64,000 nucleotides of DNA, from contig NZ_AP024904.1 of NCBI RefSeq assembly GCF_024347095.1, positions 620,001-684,000 on the forward strand, in the 5' to 3' direction. Origin of the DNA: Vibrio rhizosphaerae (GTDB lineage: Bacteria > Pseudomonadota > Gammaproteobacteria > Enterobacterales > Vibrionaceae). The notes below the pieces were generated by a model. It searched no databases, was not told the origin of the DNA, and worked only from the letters and a program-made list of their open reading frames with translations. Below are positions 17,015 to 26,834 of this stretch, in pieces (the first letter of the stretch is position 1; each line of letters begins with the position of its first letter). Position numbers and translations under genes: made by a program.

Positions 17015-19348
17015 CTACCAAGATGCATGTTCATCCAAGAAACTAGTCACCCAGAACAAAGGCGCGTTCCAGTTGACTGTCACTTCATTCATTGTCCATG
17101 CACCGATATCATCGATCCAGCAGGTTTGCCCGGTACAATTGCCTTTCAGCGTCGCCGCAACCGGATCACTGAAATCCATAGAGTTCGGACCGCCTGAGAT
17201 CACGCCGGGTGGAACAATCGGGAGATCAGGATTTTCAGAATGCGCCCAGAACCGATGATGAGGATTTTGCAGCGGATAAGTGCCATAGCCTGAAATATAA
17301 GAATGATCCATCGGGTTACGTCCTAACATATAGTCCATTGCATCAGACATTGCCTGTAAATACTTCTGGGTTTTCGTCCAGTCAAAAGCAAGTCCGAGGA
17401 AGATACTGCGGTTCATCAGATTCGAGTTTGAACCCCAAGGATATTGATCGCTCTGATAAGGAATCAGGTACCCTTGAGTCTTCACACTGGCCTCGTAGAT
17501 ATCCGCTGTTTTGAGAAGATTTGCACGCGCCTTCTCAATCGTGCTTTTATCGAGGCTATTGGGGACGAGCGCTAACGAAACCGTACCGGCGCTGCCCATA
17601 TTTGCCCATGACAGGTCATCGCTGGTCGTCGGTGTAGTCAGATAATAAGGAGACTGCTCAAGCGCGGTTTTGTATTCACCCTTACCTGTCGTGACAAACA
17701 ACTCAGCAGCAGCCCAGTAGAATTCATCCGCCAGATGGGTATCGCCATAAGGGCCGGAGCCGTTAAAGTTATCGTAGGCATACACATTGTTGTGAACATT
17801 AGCCGCCTGCCATGCTCTTTCAGCAGCAGATAAACATTTGTCTGCATAAGCTGCATCCAGAGGACGCCAGATCCGGGCGCATTGTGCCGCTGTCGCAGCC
17901 AGATTTAAGGTTGCCGCGGTGCTTGGATAGCTCAGGAAGCGTGGTTGAGGATCTTCATAAGGCGGCAGAGGCACACCGGTCCATTCTGCATCGGCAATTT
18001 TATGGAAAACCATGCCACCGGCATCGATTTCTGTCAGTTTTAACGCAGACAGATGACCGGACTGATCGCCAACCGGCACTGAAACTTTTTTATGTTCCGG
18101 GACTTGCATGGCCAGCATGAAATCCATCATCCACTTGGCTTCATCCAGTAAATCATTGTAGTGGTTGGACTGCTCAGGGATCTGAACCATACCATCCGCA
18201 AATGCACTGGTATGATCGGTTTTATAGAGATTCTCACGCTCGTAATAATTCATCAGAGTCCAGACCGAGATCCCGCCATTCACGACATATTTGCCGTGAT
18301 CGCCGGCATCGTACCATCCCCCGGTGACATCCAGAGAGAAATCACAGCCGGGCCACTGATTCCCTTTGGCATCGATTTGATTAAAGCAGGTCACGATTTC
18401 TTGCGGATGACCGGCTGGCCGGGCTAAATCAGCACGCTGAACGTAGGCATTTTCAATCGCAATACCGCTGCGTTGTTGGTAGAAGAAAGACAGCGCATCA
18501 TATTTCATTGTCTTGTAAACATCATGGCTGATATCAAACGGATGACTTTTCTGGCCGTTCACATCAAGCGTGACCTGCGCTTCCGGTGTCTGTACCTGAC
18601 TGAAATCAGCAATCTGCACCTGCTCTCCTGAAGCACTGTTAAGACCAAATGGAATCGTCTGACCTTCAGCAATCACCTCTCCCTGAGCATCCAGCAACTG
18701 CCACGGCAACGGTGTCTGAGTATCGGTCTGAATGGTCGCCCGTTTTTTCGCATTTAACAGATAACCCACCTGATTGAGACGGACAGCGGAGCGCCGGTCT
18801 TCTTCTTGGTATCTCGGACCATACAAAGATATATCACTCAGGCACACGGTATTCCCCGGCTGTGCCCCGACCTGAAAAGCCAACTGTGCTTTTTTATCTC
18901 TGGCAGACGGTTTAATCTCAAATTCAAATGATTGCACCGTGTTATTTAAAGAGAGCAACTTATTCATATAGTTGGTGTAAGGTTCACCATCGTGCTGCAG
19001 CACCGCGGTTAAATTGGCGGTATTTTGAGCCATCGCATTAAATCGGAGGGTATACACTTCATCTTTGAGTAATTTCAGATTCGACTGACCTAAAACGACA
19101 TCCCAAGGATTCTCTCCGCCATCAGTGAAGGTAATACATCCCCGTTGATCCTGCGTGTTAAAGGTACCGCCCGATGCCCACCAACCGGTATCTCCCTGAA
19201 AATTACCATTGATCAGAATATCGACTATGGAACTTTGTTGATTTTGTACCTTGTCCTGATGCTGTGAACTTTGCGCTGCATAACTGCCATTCACACCAAT
19301 CAGGCTGCAAACAATCGCAGCCAATACTGTTGATTGAATATTTTTCAT
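17015..19348 (-). CDS. Secreted GH9 beta-glucanase with N-terminal carbohydrate-binding domain
   Basis: 777 aa. A signal peptide ends around VNGSYAAQ. Residues ~45-170 look like a CBM4/9-type beta-sandwich (GDTGWWASGG...CLSDISLYGP). An Ig-like CelD_N domain follows (LNQVGYLL...). The GH9 (alpha/alpha)6 barrel then holds the catalytic base motif GGWYDAGDHGKYV, the NPHHRFWAH motif and the acid in MNEVTVNWNA. The family cleaves beta-1,4-glucan or mixed-linkage glucan. The start ATG at 19348 has AAGAGG upstream. It is a close paralogue of the lipoprotein GH9 at 34508, about 15 kb away on the other strand. Confidence 0.93.
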   Translation of the reverse strand: MKNIQSTVLAAIVCSLIGVNGSYAAQSSQHQDKVQNQQSSIVDILINGNFQGDTGWWASGGTFNTQDQRGCITFTDGGENPWDVVLGQSNLKLLKDEVYTLRFNAMAQNTANLTAVLQHDGEPYTNYMNKLLSLNNTVQSFEFEIKPSARDKKAQLAFQVGAQPGNTVCLSDISLYGPRYQEEDRRSAVRLNQVGYLLNAKKRATIQTDTQTPLPWQLLDAQGEVIAEGQTIPFGLNSASGEQVQIADFSQVQTPEAQVTLDVNGQKSHPFDISHDVYKTMKYDALSFFYQQRSGIAIENAYVQRADLARPAGHPQEIVTCFNQIDAKGNQWPGCDFSLDVTGGWYDAGDHGKYVVNGGISVWTLMNYYERENLYKTDHTSAFADGMVQIPEQSNHYNDLLDEAKWMMDFMLAMQVPEHKKVSVPVGDQSGHLSALKLTEIDAGGMVFHKIADAEWTGVPLPPYEDPQPRFLSYPSTAATLNLAATAAQCARIWRPLDAAYADKCLSAAERAWQAANVHNNVYAYDNFNGSGPYGDTHLADEFYWAAAELFVTTGKGEYKTALEQSPYYLTTPTTSDDLSWANMGSAGTVSLALVPNSLDKSTIEKARANLLKTADIYEASVKTQGYLIPYQSDQYPWGSNSNLMNRSIFLGLAFDWTKTQKYLQAMSDAMDYMLGRNPMDHSYISGYGTYPLQNPHHRFWAHSENPDLPIVPPGVISGGPNSMDFSDPVAATLKGNCTGQTCWIDDIGAWTMNEVTVNWNAPLFWVTSFLDEHASW

Positions 19349-19559
19349 CTAAGCCTCTTGTTGTGTATCAATGTCACTGTAAAAATAAATTCGCCAGCTT
19401 ATTGATCGTTATTAGTGTTTGAACCAATGTTAAATCATAGTCAATGGATTGATTTTGCTCCGCTCGTTCAGGATGCATCTTTAATCTTTATGAACAAGGT
19501 TCAATATATTTACAGATTAGTTATCTGTAATAACAATAAGGAGTTAGGGTGGGGATTGG

Positions 19560-21550
19560 TGTCAATTTGGGGGCCGGAGGCTGGGAAGATAAGATTGTGG
19601 TGCCGGTGTTTGGGAGTGAGAAATGGTGATTCTGCGGTTTGGTGCGCAATCCCGTTCCTCTGTTTCATTAGTATTTTCGACTGCGCCCCAGGTACTTTTT
19701 CATGGCCGAAAAAGTACCCCAAAAGGCCTAGGTTTTGAGTTCAGCGCACCAAATCAGGGTCGGATTGATTCGCATCCTGCTCAAGCAATCCTGAAAAATC
19801 GTCCTGATTTTTCACCCTGAGCTCATCGAGCAAACGGGCTTTCGCTATGTTTCACTTCACTCAAATCAACTACCCAACCAAGAAAACCATTCATGGAAGA
19901 ATGGTTAGGCTTTTCCGGGCAGGACGCCCGTAAAAGCTGGTTCTGGACAACGTGCGATTCAGCCAAACAAAAAAGATCTTCTGGTTACTCTTGCATCTTG
20001 GCAAGAGTGACTGGCGCACTGAGCACTGATGCCTCTGAAATCGGGAAAGCGGATTGTGCGTCAAATTTCGGTGCCGGAGGCTGGGAAAGTAAAAATGATA
20101 GGCTGCTGGTTTGGGACGCAATCACGTCCCCCGATTTCAATCACATCTCCGCCTGCGCCCCAGGTACTTTTTCACGGCAGAAAAAGTACCCCAAAATGCC
20201 TAGGTTTAAGTTCAGCGCGCGTCATCAGGGTCGGATTGATTCGCATCCTGCTCAAGCAATCCTGAAAAATCGTCCTGATTTTTCACCCTGAGAGCATCGA
20301 TCAATTGAGCTTTGTTGATTCAATGTTTCACGCTATTCAAATCAACCACTCAACAAAGAAAACCATTCAAGGAAGAATGGTTAGGCTTTTCCGGGCAGGA
20401 CGCCCGTAAAAGCTGGTTCTGGAACGCGTGTGACTCCGTCAAACAAAAAAGATTTTCTGGTTCGTCTTTCATCTCTGAAAGATGAACTGGCGCACTGAGC
20501 ACCGATGCTTTTGAAATCGGAAAAGCGGATTGTGCGTCAAATTTCGGTGCCGGAGGCTGGGAAAGTAAAAATGATAGGCTGCTGGTTTGGGACGCAATCA
20601 TGTTCCCCGATTTCAATCACATCTCCGCCTGCGCCCCAGGTACTTTTTCATGGCCGAAAAAGTACCCCAAAAGGCCTAGGTTTTGAGTTCAGCGCACCAA
20701 ATCAGGGTCGGATTGATTCGCATCCTGCTCAAGCAATCCTGAAAAATCATCCGTGATTTTTCACCCTGAGAGCATCGATCAATTGAGCTTTGTTGATTCA
20801 ATGTTTCACGCTATTCAAATCAACCACTCAACAAAGAAAACCATTCAAGGAAGAATGGTTAGGCTTTTCCGGGCAGGACGCCCGTAAAAGGCGGTTCTGG
20901 ACAACGTGTGACCAAGCCCAACAAAAAAGATTTTCTGGTTCGTCTTTCATCTCTGAAAGATGAACTGGCGCACAGAGCATCAATGCCTCTGAAATTGATG
21001 AACACAATTGTGCGTCAAATTTCGGTGCCAAAGGCTGGGAAGGTAAAAATGATAGGCTGCTGGTTTGGGACGCAATCAAGTCCCTCGATTTCAATCACAT
21101 CTCCGCCTGCGCCCCAGGTACTTTTTCAAGGCCGAAAAAGTACCCCAAAAGGCCTAAAGTTTAAGTTCAGCGCACTGAATCAGGGTCGGATTGATTCGCA
21201 TCCTGCTCAGGCAATCCTGAAAAATCGTCCTGATTTTTCACCCTGAGAGCATCGATCAATTTAGCTTCGTTCTAAACAGGTTTCACTTCACTCAAATCAG
21301 CCACCCAACCAAGAAAACCATTCTGGGAGAATGGTTAGGCTTTTCCGGGCAGGACGCCCGTAAAAGCCGGTTCTGGACAACGTGCGACCAAGCCAAACAA
21401 AAAAAGATCTTCTGGTTACTCTTGCATCTCTGCAAGAGTGACTGGCGCACTGAGTACCGATGCCTCTGAAATCGGAGAACCGATTGTGCGTCAGATTTCG
21501 GTGCTAAAGGCTGGAAAAATAAAACTGTAATGCGGCGGTTCAGGACGCAA
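19560..21550. repeat. Tandem array of ~476-bp hairpin-rich non-coding units (~4.2 copies)
   Basis: The anchor GGTACTTTTTC recurs at 19691, 20163, 20639 and 21117, giving periods of 472, 476 and 478 bp; a fifth partial copy ends near 21550. Each unit contains at least six stem-loops: GGTACTTTTTC/GAAAAAGTACC; TGAAAAATC/GATTTTTCA; AACCATTC/GAATGGTT; GCTTTTCCGGGC/GCCCGTAAAAGC (one mismatch); an 11-bp stem near the unit end; and a short stem enclosed by GCGCAC...GTGCGT. Open frames across the array change between copies and have no ribosome-binding sites, so it is judged non-coding. Function unknown. Confidence 0.88.
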
Positions 21551-21588
21551 AACATCCATACCTCTGAAACCCCAAAAAACACCCCCGA

Positions 21589-24042
21589 TTACTCAACATT
21601 CAAGCCACTCATCAAAGACCGACGCGAATGCGTCAATTGCCGGATTAAACGCCCGACCACAACCATCACCATGACCAGCGCAAACACAGGCTGAACACCC
21701 CACAACAGCGGATGGATCCGTGGCGTCAGTTCAAACCCGTAGTCAATCATGGCAGCAACCAAAGCGTCTGCGCCAAAACCAGAGACCGTACCGGCCACCA
21801 CCGCAATCAGGCCGAATTCTGCAAGTACCGTCCATCTCAGCCTCCGTCGGCTCATGCCCAAAGTCCGGTATAATTTCATCTCTTCCTGACGCTGCATCAA
21901 GCTTAATTTCAGTAAGGTATAGATCAGCAGCAAACCGGCAACCACACCCACGACAGCGAGAATAGAAATCGCATTAACGATCTGGGATAACAACCCCTGA
22001 ATTTTTTGGGTGATTTCACGCAGATCAAGCAAACTGACGGTCGGATAAGCATGCCCCAACTGTGATAACTGATGTGATGCATCGGCACCCAGACGGAAAC
22101 TGACCATCCATGTTGCCGGCAACTGAGCTAACCGATCGGGCGTAAATATAAAATAAAAATTCGGTTTCATCTCACGCCATTCGACCTGCCGGATCGAGTT
22201 AACGGTTGCGGTGACAGACTGGCTGTTAATCGTAAAGGTTAATTGATCACCGACCTTCACACCTAACTCACGTGCGACACTTTCTTCGACCGACACTCCG
22301 TTATTGGGCTGCCACTGCCCTGCCACGATTTGATTGTAGTCGGGTAACTGTTCCGCCCATGTGAAGTTGACCTCCCGACGCAACACATTGCTGGCTTCCC
22401 GCCCGCCGGCGTATTCAATCGCATCAGTGCCATTAATGCGCGATAAGCGGCCGCGGACGATCGGAAAAATCGGTGAATGAACAATATTCAGTTGCTCAAG
22501 TTGATGCTGATAATCATCTTTCTCATGAGTCGCGATATTCAGCGCAAATACATCCGGTGCATTGTCAGGAAAAACACTGGACCAGTCTGACAGTAAATCG
22601 GTTCGTACTAACCATAACGCAGCAAACAGCATTAATGACAACGATAACGCCCCAAGCTGCATTCCGGTGGCCGGGCGGGTTCGATTGACACGTTTCAGCG
22701 CCAGTTTGAACGCTGCATTTAACGGTAACGCCTGTAACCCACGAAACAGTAATAGTCCAGTCGCGGCCAACACGGCAGACACCAAAACAATACCGCCTAA
22801 GGCCAGCCAGACCATCAACTGATTGCCCCAGTACAACGCAGCCCCGACACAAGGTACCAGCCACAGCCCCCATAAATAGAGAGATTGAGACTGACCAGCG
22901 GTATGACTTTGGAGACTCGTTACCGCGGCCGTGTCAACGAGCCGATAGAGAGGAATGCCTAACCCCGGAACCGCAACCAACAGGCAACTGAGCAGCGCCA
23001 TCACAAATGGTGTCATCCCAAGTGCGGGTAAGGGGGAAGGCAACAGACCGATCAGCGGTAATCTTAATAATCGTTCGAGGCCGTACCCCAGCGGCAAACC
23101 GATCAGAAGTGAGATCCCTAACAGCATCAAGACTTGAATCACCAGCCAATGCCGAACCCAGCGTTTAGAAGCCCCGAGACTTTTCAGCATCGCGACGGTC
23201 TGACGGCGAGAAGCGACATAATGCTGGCAGGTCAGCAAGAGCGTCATGGTTGACATCAACACCACAATAATGACAACCAGCGACAGATACTGCTCTGATT
23301 TATTAAAAATATCCTGTGTTCTGGAACGCTGCCCGACATCGCGCCATTCATCGCTGGGGGTTAGTTTAACCTGTTGTTTTAACTGTTGAATGGCGGCAGG
23401 TGTGGCATTGATAAATAAGTGGTATTCCACCCGGCTGCCGACTTGCAGCGCACCGGTTTTGGCGACCTGTGAGCGATGAATAAACACGCTCGACATCTGA
23501 CGAAAAGGGTTAAAGCTCAAACCCGGCTCAGCGCTAATCGTGCCGGAAACCACATGCTCCATATCACCGAGACTGACGCTGTCACCCACTTTGATCCCAA
23601 GGTCAGACAATAACTGAGGATCGAGCCAGACTTGGTCTGGTTTGACGTGTGTCTGGCTGGTCTGGCCATCGGATAACTGTAATGATCCCCGCAACGGAAA
23701 CGCATCATCCACTGCTTTGACCATGACCAGCTTCATGCCCTGCCCGCCAAACATCATGGTGGAAAATTGCGTCATCTCTGATGTGGTCCCACCCAGTTGC
23801 CGGGCTTGGTTGATCAACGATTGAGGAATCGGATTGGCACTGATAAACACCGTATCGGCCATTAACGCATCTTTGCCCTGTTTGACAATCACCTGATCCA
23901 TACGTTGAGCGATAGCGGATAACGCAAAAACACTGGCAATGATCAGTACAAATGCCATCACCACAAGCCACAGTTGCCCCTGACGCAGCTCTTGCCAACA
24001 CCATCGCACCAGTGAGCGATTGACCAAGTACGATCTATTCAT
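21589..24042 (-). CDS. ybbP: ABC transporter permease, YbbP/FtsX type
   Basis: 817 aa, close to E. coli YbbP. It has an N-terminal membrane segment after VRWCWQELRQGQLW, a periplasmic MacB-like core, and two FtsX-type membrane bundles (one begins YLSLVVIIVVLMSTMTLLL, the other LSQIVNAISILAVVG). Its start overlaps the 3' end of ybbA by 4 bp, so the ATPase and permease form one transporter. This group extracts or exports hydrophobic compounds or lipoproteins; the cargo of YbbAP is not established. It converges with the tandem repeat array. Confidence 0.9.
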   Translation of the reverse strand: MNRSYLVNRSLVRWCWQELRQGQLWLVVMAFVLIIASVFALSAIAQRMDQVIVKQGKDALMADTVFISANPIPQSLINQARQLGGTTSEMTQFSTMMFGGQGMKLVMVKAVDDAFPLRGSLQLSDGQTSQTHVKPDQVWLDPQLLSDLGIKVGDSVSLGDMEHVVSGTISAEPGLSFNPFRQMSSVFIHRSQVAKTGALQVGSRVEYHLFINATPAAIQQLKQQVKLTPSDEWRDVGQRSRTQDIFNKSEQYLSLVVIIVVLMSTMTLLLTCQHYVASRRQTVAMLKSLGASKRWVRHWLVIQVLMLLGISLLIGLPLGYGLERLLRLPLIGLLPSPLPALGMTPFVMALLSCLLVAVPGLGIPLYRLVDTAAVTSLQSHTAGQSQSLYLWGLWLVPCVGAALYWGNQLMVWLALGGIVLVSAVLAATGLLLFRGLQALPLNAAFKLALKRVNRTRPATGMQLGALSLSLMLFAALWLVRTDLLSDWSSVFPDNAPDVFALNIATHEKDDYQHQLEQLNIVHSPIFPIVRGRLSRINGTDAIEYAGGREASNVLRREVNFTWAEQLPDYNQIVAGQWQPNNGVSVEESVARELGVKVGDQLTFTINSQSVTATVNSIRQVEWREMKPNFYFIFTPDRLAQLPATWMVSFRLGADASHQLSQLGHAYPTVSLLDLREITQKIQGLLSQIVNAISILAVVGVVAGLLLIYTLLKLSLMQRQEEMKLYRTLGMSRRRLRWTVLAEFGLIAVVAGTVSGFGADALVAAMIDYGFELTPRIHPLLWGVQPVFALVMVMVVVGRLIRQLTHSRRSLMSGLNVE

Positions 24043-24722
24043 GACTCAATCTCCTCGAGCTGTCCGGCATTCATTTGTAATCGACGCTGACAGCGCTCGG
24101 CCAGATGATGGTCATGAGTGACGAGGACCAAGGTCGTCCCTGATTCTTCATTGAGCTGGAACAGTAACTCGATCACCATGGCTGCGGTTTGTTGATCGAG
24201 GTTACCGGTCGGTTCGTCCGCAAACAAAATCTTCGGATGAATCATAAACGCCCGAGCGATCGCAACCCGTTGTTGCTCACCGCCGGAAAGCTGAGCAGGA
24301 GTGTGATGAAGCCGCTCCCCCAGCCCGACCGCATTTAACAGCGATGTGGCACGCTCCCGGTCTTCGGGTTCACCGCGCAGCAGGCAAGGCAACGTCACAT
24401 TATCTAATGCTGACAGGCTCGGAATCAGTAAGAAGTTCTGAAAAATAAACCCTACCGATTCACTGCGCATCGCGGCCCGCTGCTCATCGTCGAGTGCCTT
24501 CAATGACTGTCCGAACAGCTCAACATCCCCTGAAGAGGCGATATCCAAACCCGATAACAGGGCCATCAGTGTTGATTTCCCGGCCCCGGATGTGCCGACA
24601 ATAGCGACACTTTCTGCGGGATAAATATCAAAGTGAGCCTCTTTAACAATTGTCAAATTCTGCTGATTCGTAGACACTGTTTTACTCAGATATTTTGCAG
24701 AAATCACAGGTGTGTTCGTCAT
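24039..24722 (-). CDS. ybbA: ABC transporter ATP-binding protein YbbA
   Basis: 227 aa. Walker A is GTSGAGKST (~42-50), signature LSGGEQQRVAIARAF, Walker B ILFADEPTGNLD, and H-loop VTHDHHLAE: a LolD/MacB-type ATPase. The next gene, the YbbP permease, starts inside its last codons. Its ATG (24722-24720) shares two bases with the ATG of divergent tesA (24721-24723), so each promoter must lie inside the other gene. Confidence 0.94.
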   Translation of the reverse strand: MTNTPVISAKYLSKTVSTNQQNLTIVKEAHFDIYPAESVAIVGTSGAGKSTLMALLSGLDIASSGDVELFGQSLKALDDEQRAAMRSESVGFIFQNFLLIPSLSALDNVTLPCLLRGEPEDRERATSLLNAVGLGERLHHTPAQLSGGEQQRVAIARAFMIHPKILFADEPTGNLDQQTAAMVIELLFQLNEESGTTLVLVTHDHHLAERCQRRLQMNAGQLEEIES

Positions 24723-25365
24723 GCGATGGTTATCCTTTCTTCTGGTTTTGACTTTTTCATTACAGGCTCATTCATTACAGGCTCATAATGTGCGGTTACT
24801 GATTGTCGGTGATAGTTTGAGTGCCGGATATCAAATGTCTGCCGATCAGGCATGGCCGAGTTTACTCCCGCAAGCTTTACAAAAGTACAATCGCTCGGTC
24901 ACTGTCGTCAATGCCAGTATCTCCGGAGACACAACTGGTAACAGTTTGGCGCGTTTACCACAGCTATTGCAGCAACATACCCCCGATTACGTACTGCTTG
25001 AACTGGGGGCCAACGACGGGCTGCGCGGTTTTTCACCTCAGATTCCTGAGCAAAATCTGGCACAGATGATTGATCGTGTCACCCAGTCCGGTGCCAAGGC
25101 AATTCTGATGCAGATCCGCATCCCGCCTAATTATGGGAAGCGCTATAGCCAAGCTTTCTCGTCTATCTATCCGAAACTCTCCGAGGAAAAACAGATCCCG
25201 CTGCTGCCCTTCTTTCTGGAACAGGTCATTGTGCGCGATGAGTGGATGCAGTCCGACGGGCTTCACCCCAATGAAAAGGCACAACCGTGGATTGCTGAAT
25301 GGATGGCACAACAGTTGAGCCCTATTCTGGCGTCAGCCGCGGATACCGGCCTGTCCTCATCCTGA
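24721..25365 (+). CDS. tesA: Acyl-CoA thioesterase I / lysophospholipase (GDSL)
   Basis: 214 aa. A signal peptide ends near HSLQAHNV. The four SGNH blocks are present: GDSLSAGYQM (nucleophile Ser), ASISGDTTGN (Gly), LGANDGLRG (Asn) and DGLHPNEKAQP (Asp-x-x-His). TesA hydrolyses acyl-CoA, acyl esters and lysophospholipids in the periplasm. ATG 24721 is chosen over a GTG three codons earlier, and CAGG lies upstream. A 15-bp tandem duplication in the signal peptide region encodes SLQAH twice. Confidence 0.93.
   Translation: MRWLSFLLVLTFSLQAHSLQAHNVRLLIVGDSLSAGYQMSADQAWPSLLPQALQKYNRSVTVVNASISGDTTGNSLARLPQLLQQHTPDYVLLELGANDGLRGFSPQIPEQNLAQMIDRVTQSGAKAILMQIRIPPNYGKRYSQAFSSIYPKLSEEKQIPLLPFFLEQVIVRDEWMQSDGLHPNEKAQPWIAEWMAQQLSPILASAADTGLSSS
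24756..24785 (+). repeat. 15-bp tandem duplication in tesA
   Basis: TTCATTACAGGCTCA occurs twice back to back (24756-24770 and 24771-24785), encoding a repeated SLQAH next to the signal peptidase site. It looks like a replication-slippage product that kept the frame. Confidence 0.85.
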
Positions 25366-25502
25366 CTAGTTCGGCTTTTACTGCCCTAGCTCAATAAACC
25401 TCAGACAGTTTTGCGTTAATGTAACCGGCGTGTTAATTGAAAAATTCAACACGTTTACATTGTTTATCGTTCATCATGAGATTTCATCATAGGGTAACCG
25501 AC

Positions 25503-26711
25503 ATGCACATAACCCCAAAGATCAATGGCGTTGTTGCACAAAGCGCACATCCTTACGGTTGCGAGCAATCGATTAGACAACAAATTCAGTACGCAAAAAC
25601 TGCAACACCCATTTTGAACGGCCCCAAACGCGTGCTCATCTTAGGCGCATCTTCCGGACTGGGGCTGGCGGCACGGATCGCCCTTACCTTTGGCGGCGCT
25701 GAAGCAGACACGATTGGTGTCTCTCTCGATACGCCACCGCAAGCGAATCACTCCGGCAGCGCCGGTTTCTACAATAACTACTATTTCAAACAGTATGCAC
25801 AACGTGAAGGCCGGACCGCGATTCATATTCAGGGGGACGTGTTTGCTCGCCAAACAAAAGAAGCGGTCATTGAAGCGATTGAGACTTACTTTGAAGGCGA
25901 AGTCGATCTGATCATTTACAGTGTTGCCTCCGGTAAACGGAGAAAAGCAGAAGGCAGTGATCACTTCTGGCATTCCGCCATTAAACCCATTGGCCAGCCG
26001 CTGCAAAGTGTCTTGCTCGATTTAGGGCAGGATCAATGGCACGATGTGATACTGGAACCTGCTTTAGAAGAAGAGATCGACGCCACGCTGAAAGTCATGG
26101 GTGGCGAAGACTGGGAAGCGTGGATCGATGCATTGATTAACTCAGAATCGATTGCCGATGGCTGTCAGTCTGTGGCGTTCTCTTATATCGGCGCTGAGTT
26201 CACTCATCCGATTTATCTTGACGGGACGCTGGGCCGGGCAAAGGTCGATGTACATCAAACCAGTCATTCCCTCAACCTGAAGCTTGCACATTATGGCGGG
26301 CGAGCTTATGCGGCAGTCTGTCAGGCGTTAATCACCCGGGCCAGCATCTTTATTCCCGGCCTGAGTCCTTATTTGATTGCGTTGAATCAGGCCATGCACA
26401 CATTGGGAATCCACGAAAACTGCAACAGTCAGATGCAGCGTCTGTTCACGGAAAAACTATATGGCCCGGAGACGGTTCCGGTCGATGGCGAACGTTTGAT
26501 CCGGCTGGATGAACACGAGCTTACCCCTGAAGTTCAGCACCAAACACAGCAATTACTCGCGGAAATGAATGCCGAGAATTTTTCACGATCCGATGCTTAT
26601 CAGGCGTTCAAAACAGCCTTCATGCAATTAAACGGGTTTCAATGGCCAACCATTGATGAGCGCGCCCCGATCGATCTCCGGCCTTTTATCAAATTCGCAA
26701 CAAAAGGATAA
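25503..26711 (+). CDS. fabV: Enoyl-ACP reductase FabV
   Basis: 402 aa from the ATG at 25503 (AGGG upstream); the frame is open a further 22 codons but those are unlike FabV. It has the NADH-binding segment VLILGASSGLGLAAR near residue 50 and the FabV-type catalytic Tyr-x8-Lys in YLDGTLGRAK. FabV does the last reduction of each fatty acid elongation cycle and is typically triclosan-tolerant. It is a single gene ending in a strong terminator. Confidence 0.94.
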   Translation: MHITPKINGVVAQSAHPYGCEQSIRQQIQYAKTATPILNGPKRVLILGASSGLGLAARIALTFGGAEADTIGVSLDTPPQANHSGSAGFYNNYYFKQYAQREGRTAIHIQGDVFARQTKEAVIEAIETYFEGEVDLIIYSVASGKRRKAEGSDHFWHSAIKPIGQPLQSVLLDLGQDQWHDVILEPALEEEIDATLKVMGGEDWEAWIDALINSESIADGCQSVAFSYIGAEFTHPIYLDGTLGRAKVDVHQTSHSLNLKLAHYGGRAYAAVCQALITRASIFIPGLSPYLIALNQAMHTLGIHENCNSQMQRLFTEKLYGPETVPVDGERLIRLDEHELTPEVQHQTQQLLAEMNAENFSRSDAYQAFKTAFMQLNGFQWPTIDERAPIDLRPFIKFATKG

Positions 26712-26743
26712 CGATGATATCGTGCTCTCCTTGATGTTTTTAT

Positions 26744-26774
26744 AGCTTCGAGTATGTGCTCGAAGCTTTTTTTT
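26744..26774 (+). terminator. fabV terminator
   Basis: AGCTTCGAG (26744-26752), a 6-nt loop, CTCGAAGCT (26759-26767), then a run of eight T: a classic intrinsic terminator 33 bp past fabV. Confidence 0.92.
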
Positions 26775-26834
26775 GCTAGATTATAAAAAGAGTGCTGACC
26801 TTCATGAAACAGCTGAGCTCAGGAATATCACAAC

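Noticed and set aside
17015..19348. GH9 as a chitosan/GlcN exo-enzyme of the Vibrio chitin pathway
   Set aside because: Those are shorter and lack the CBM4/9-like module; the secreted modular form fits endo-beta-glucanase better.
19560..21550. CRISPR array
   Set aside because: The units are ~476 bp, nearly identical end to end, with no short repeat/unique spacer alternation and no cas genes nearby.
19415..21582. Many 65-132-aa open frames on both strands of the tandem array
   Set aside because: They recur only because the repeat recurs, shift between frames from copy to copy, lack ribosome-binding sites and run through hairpins.
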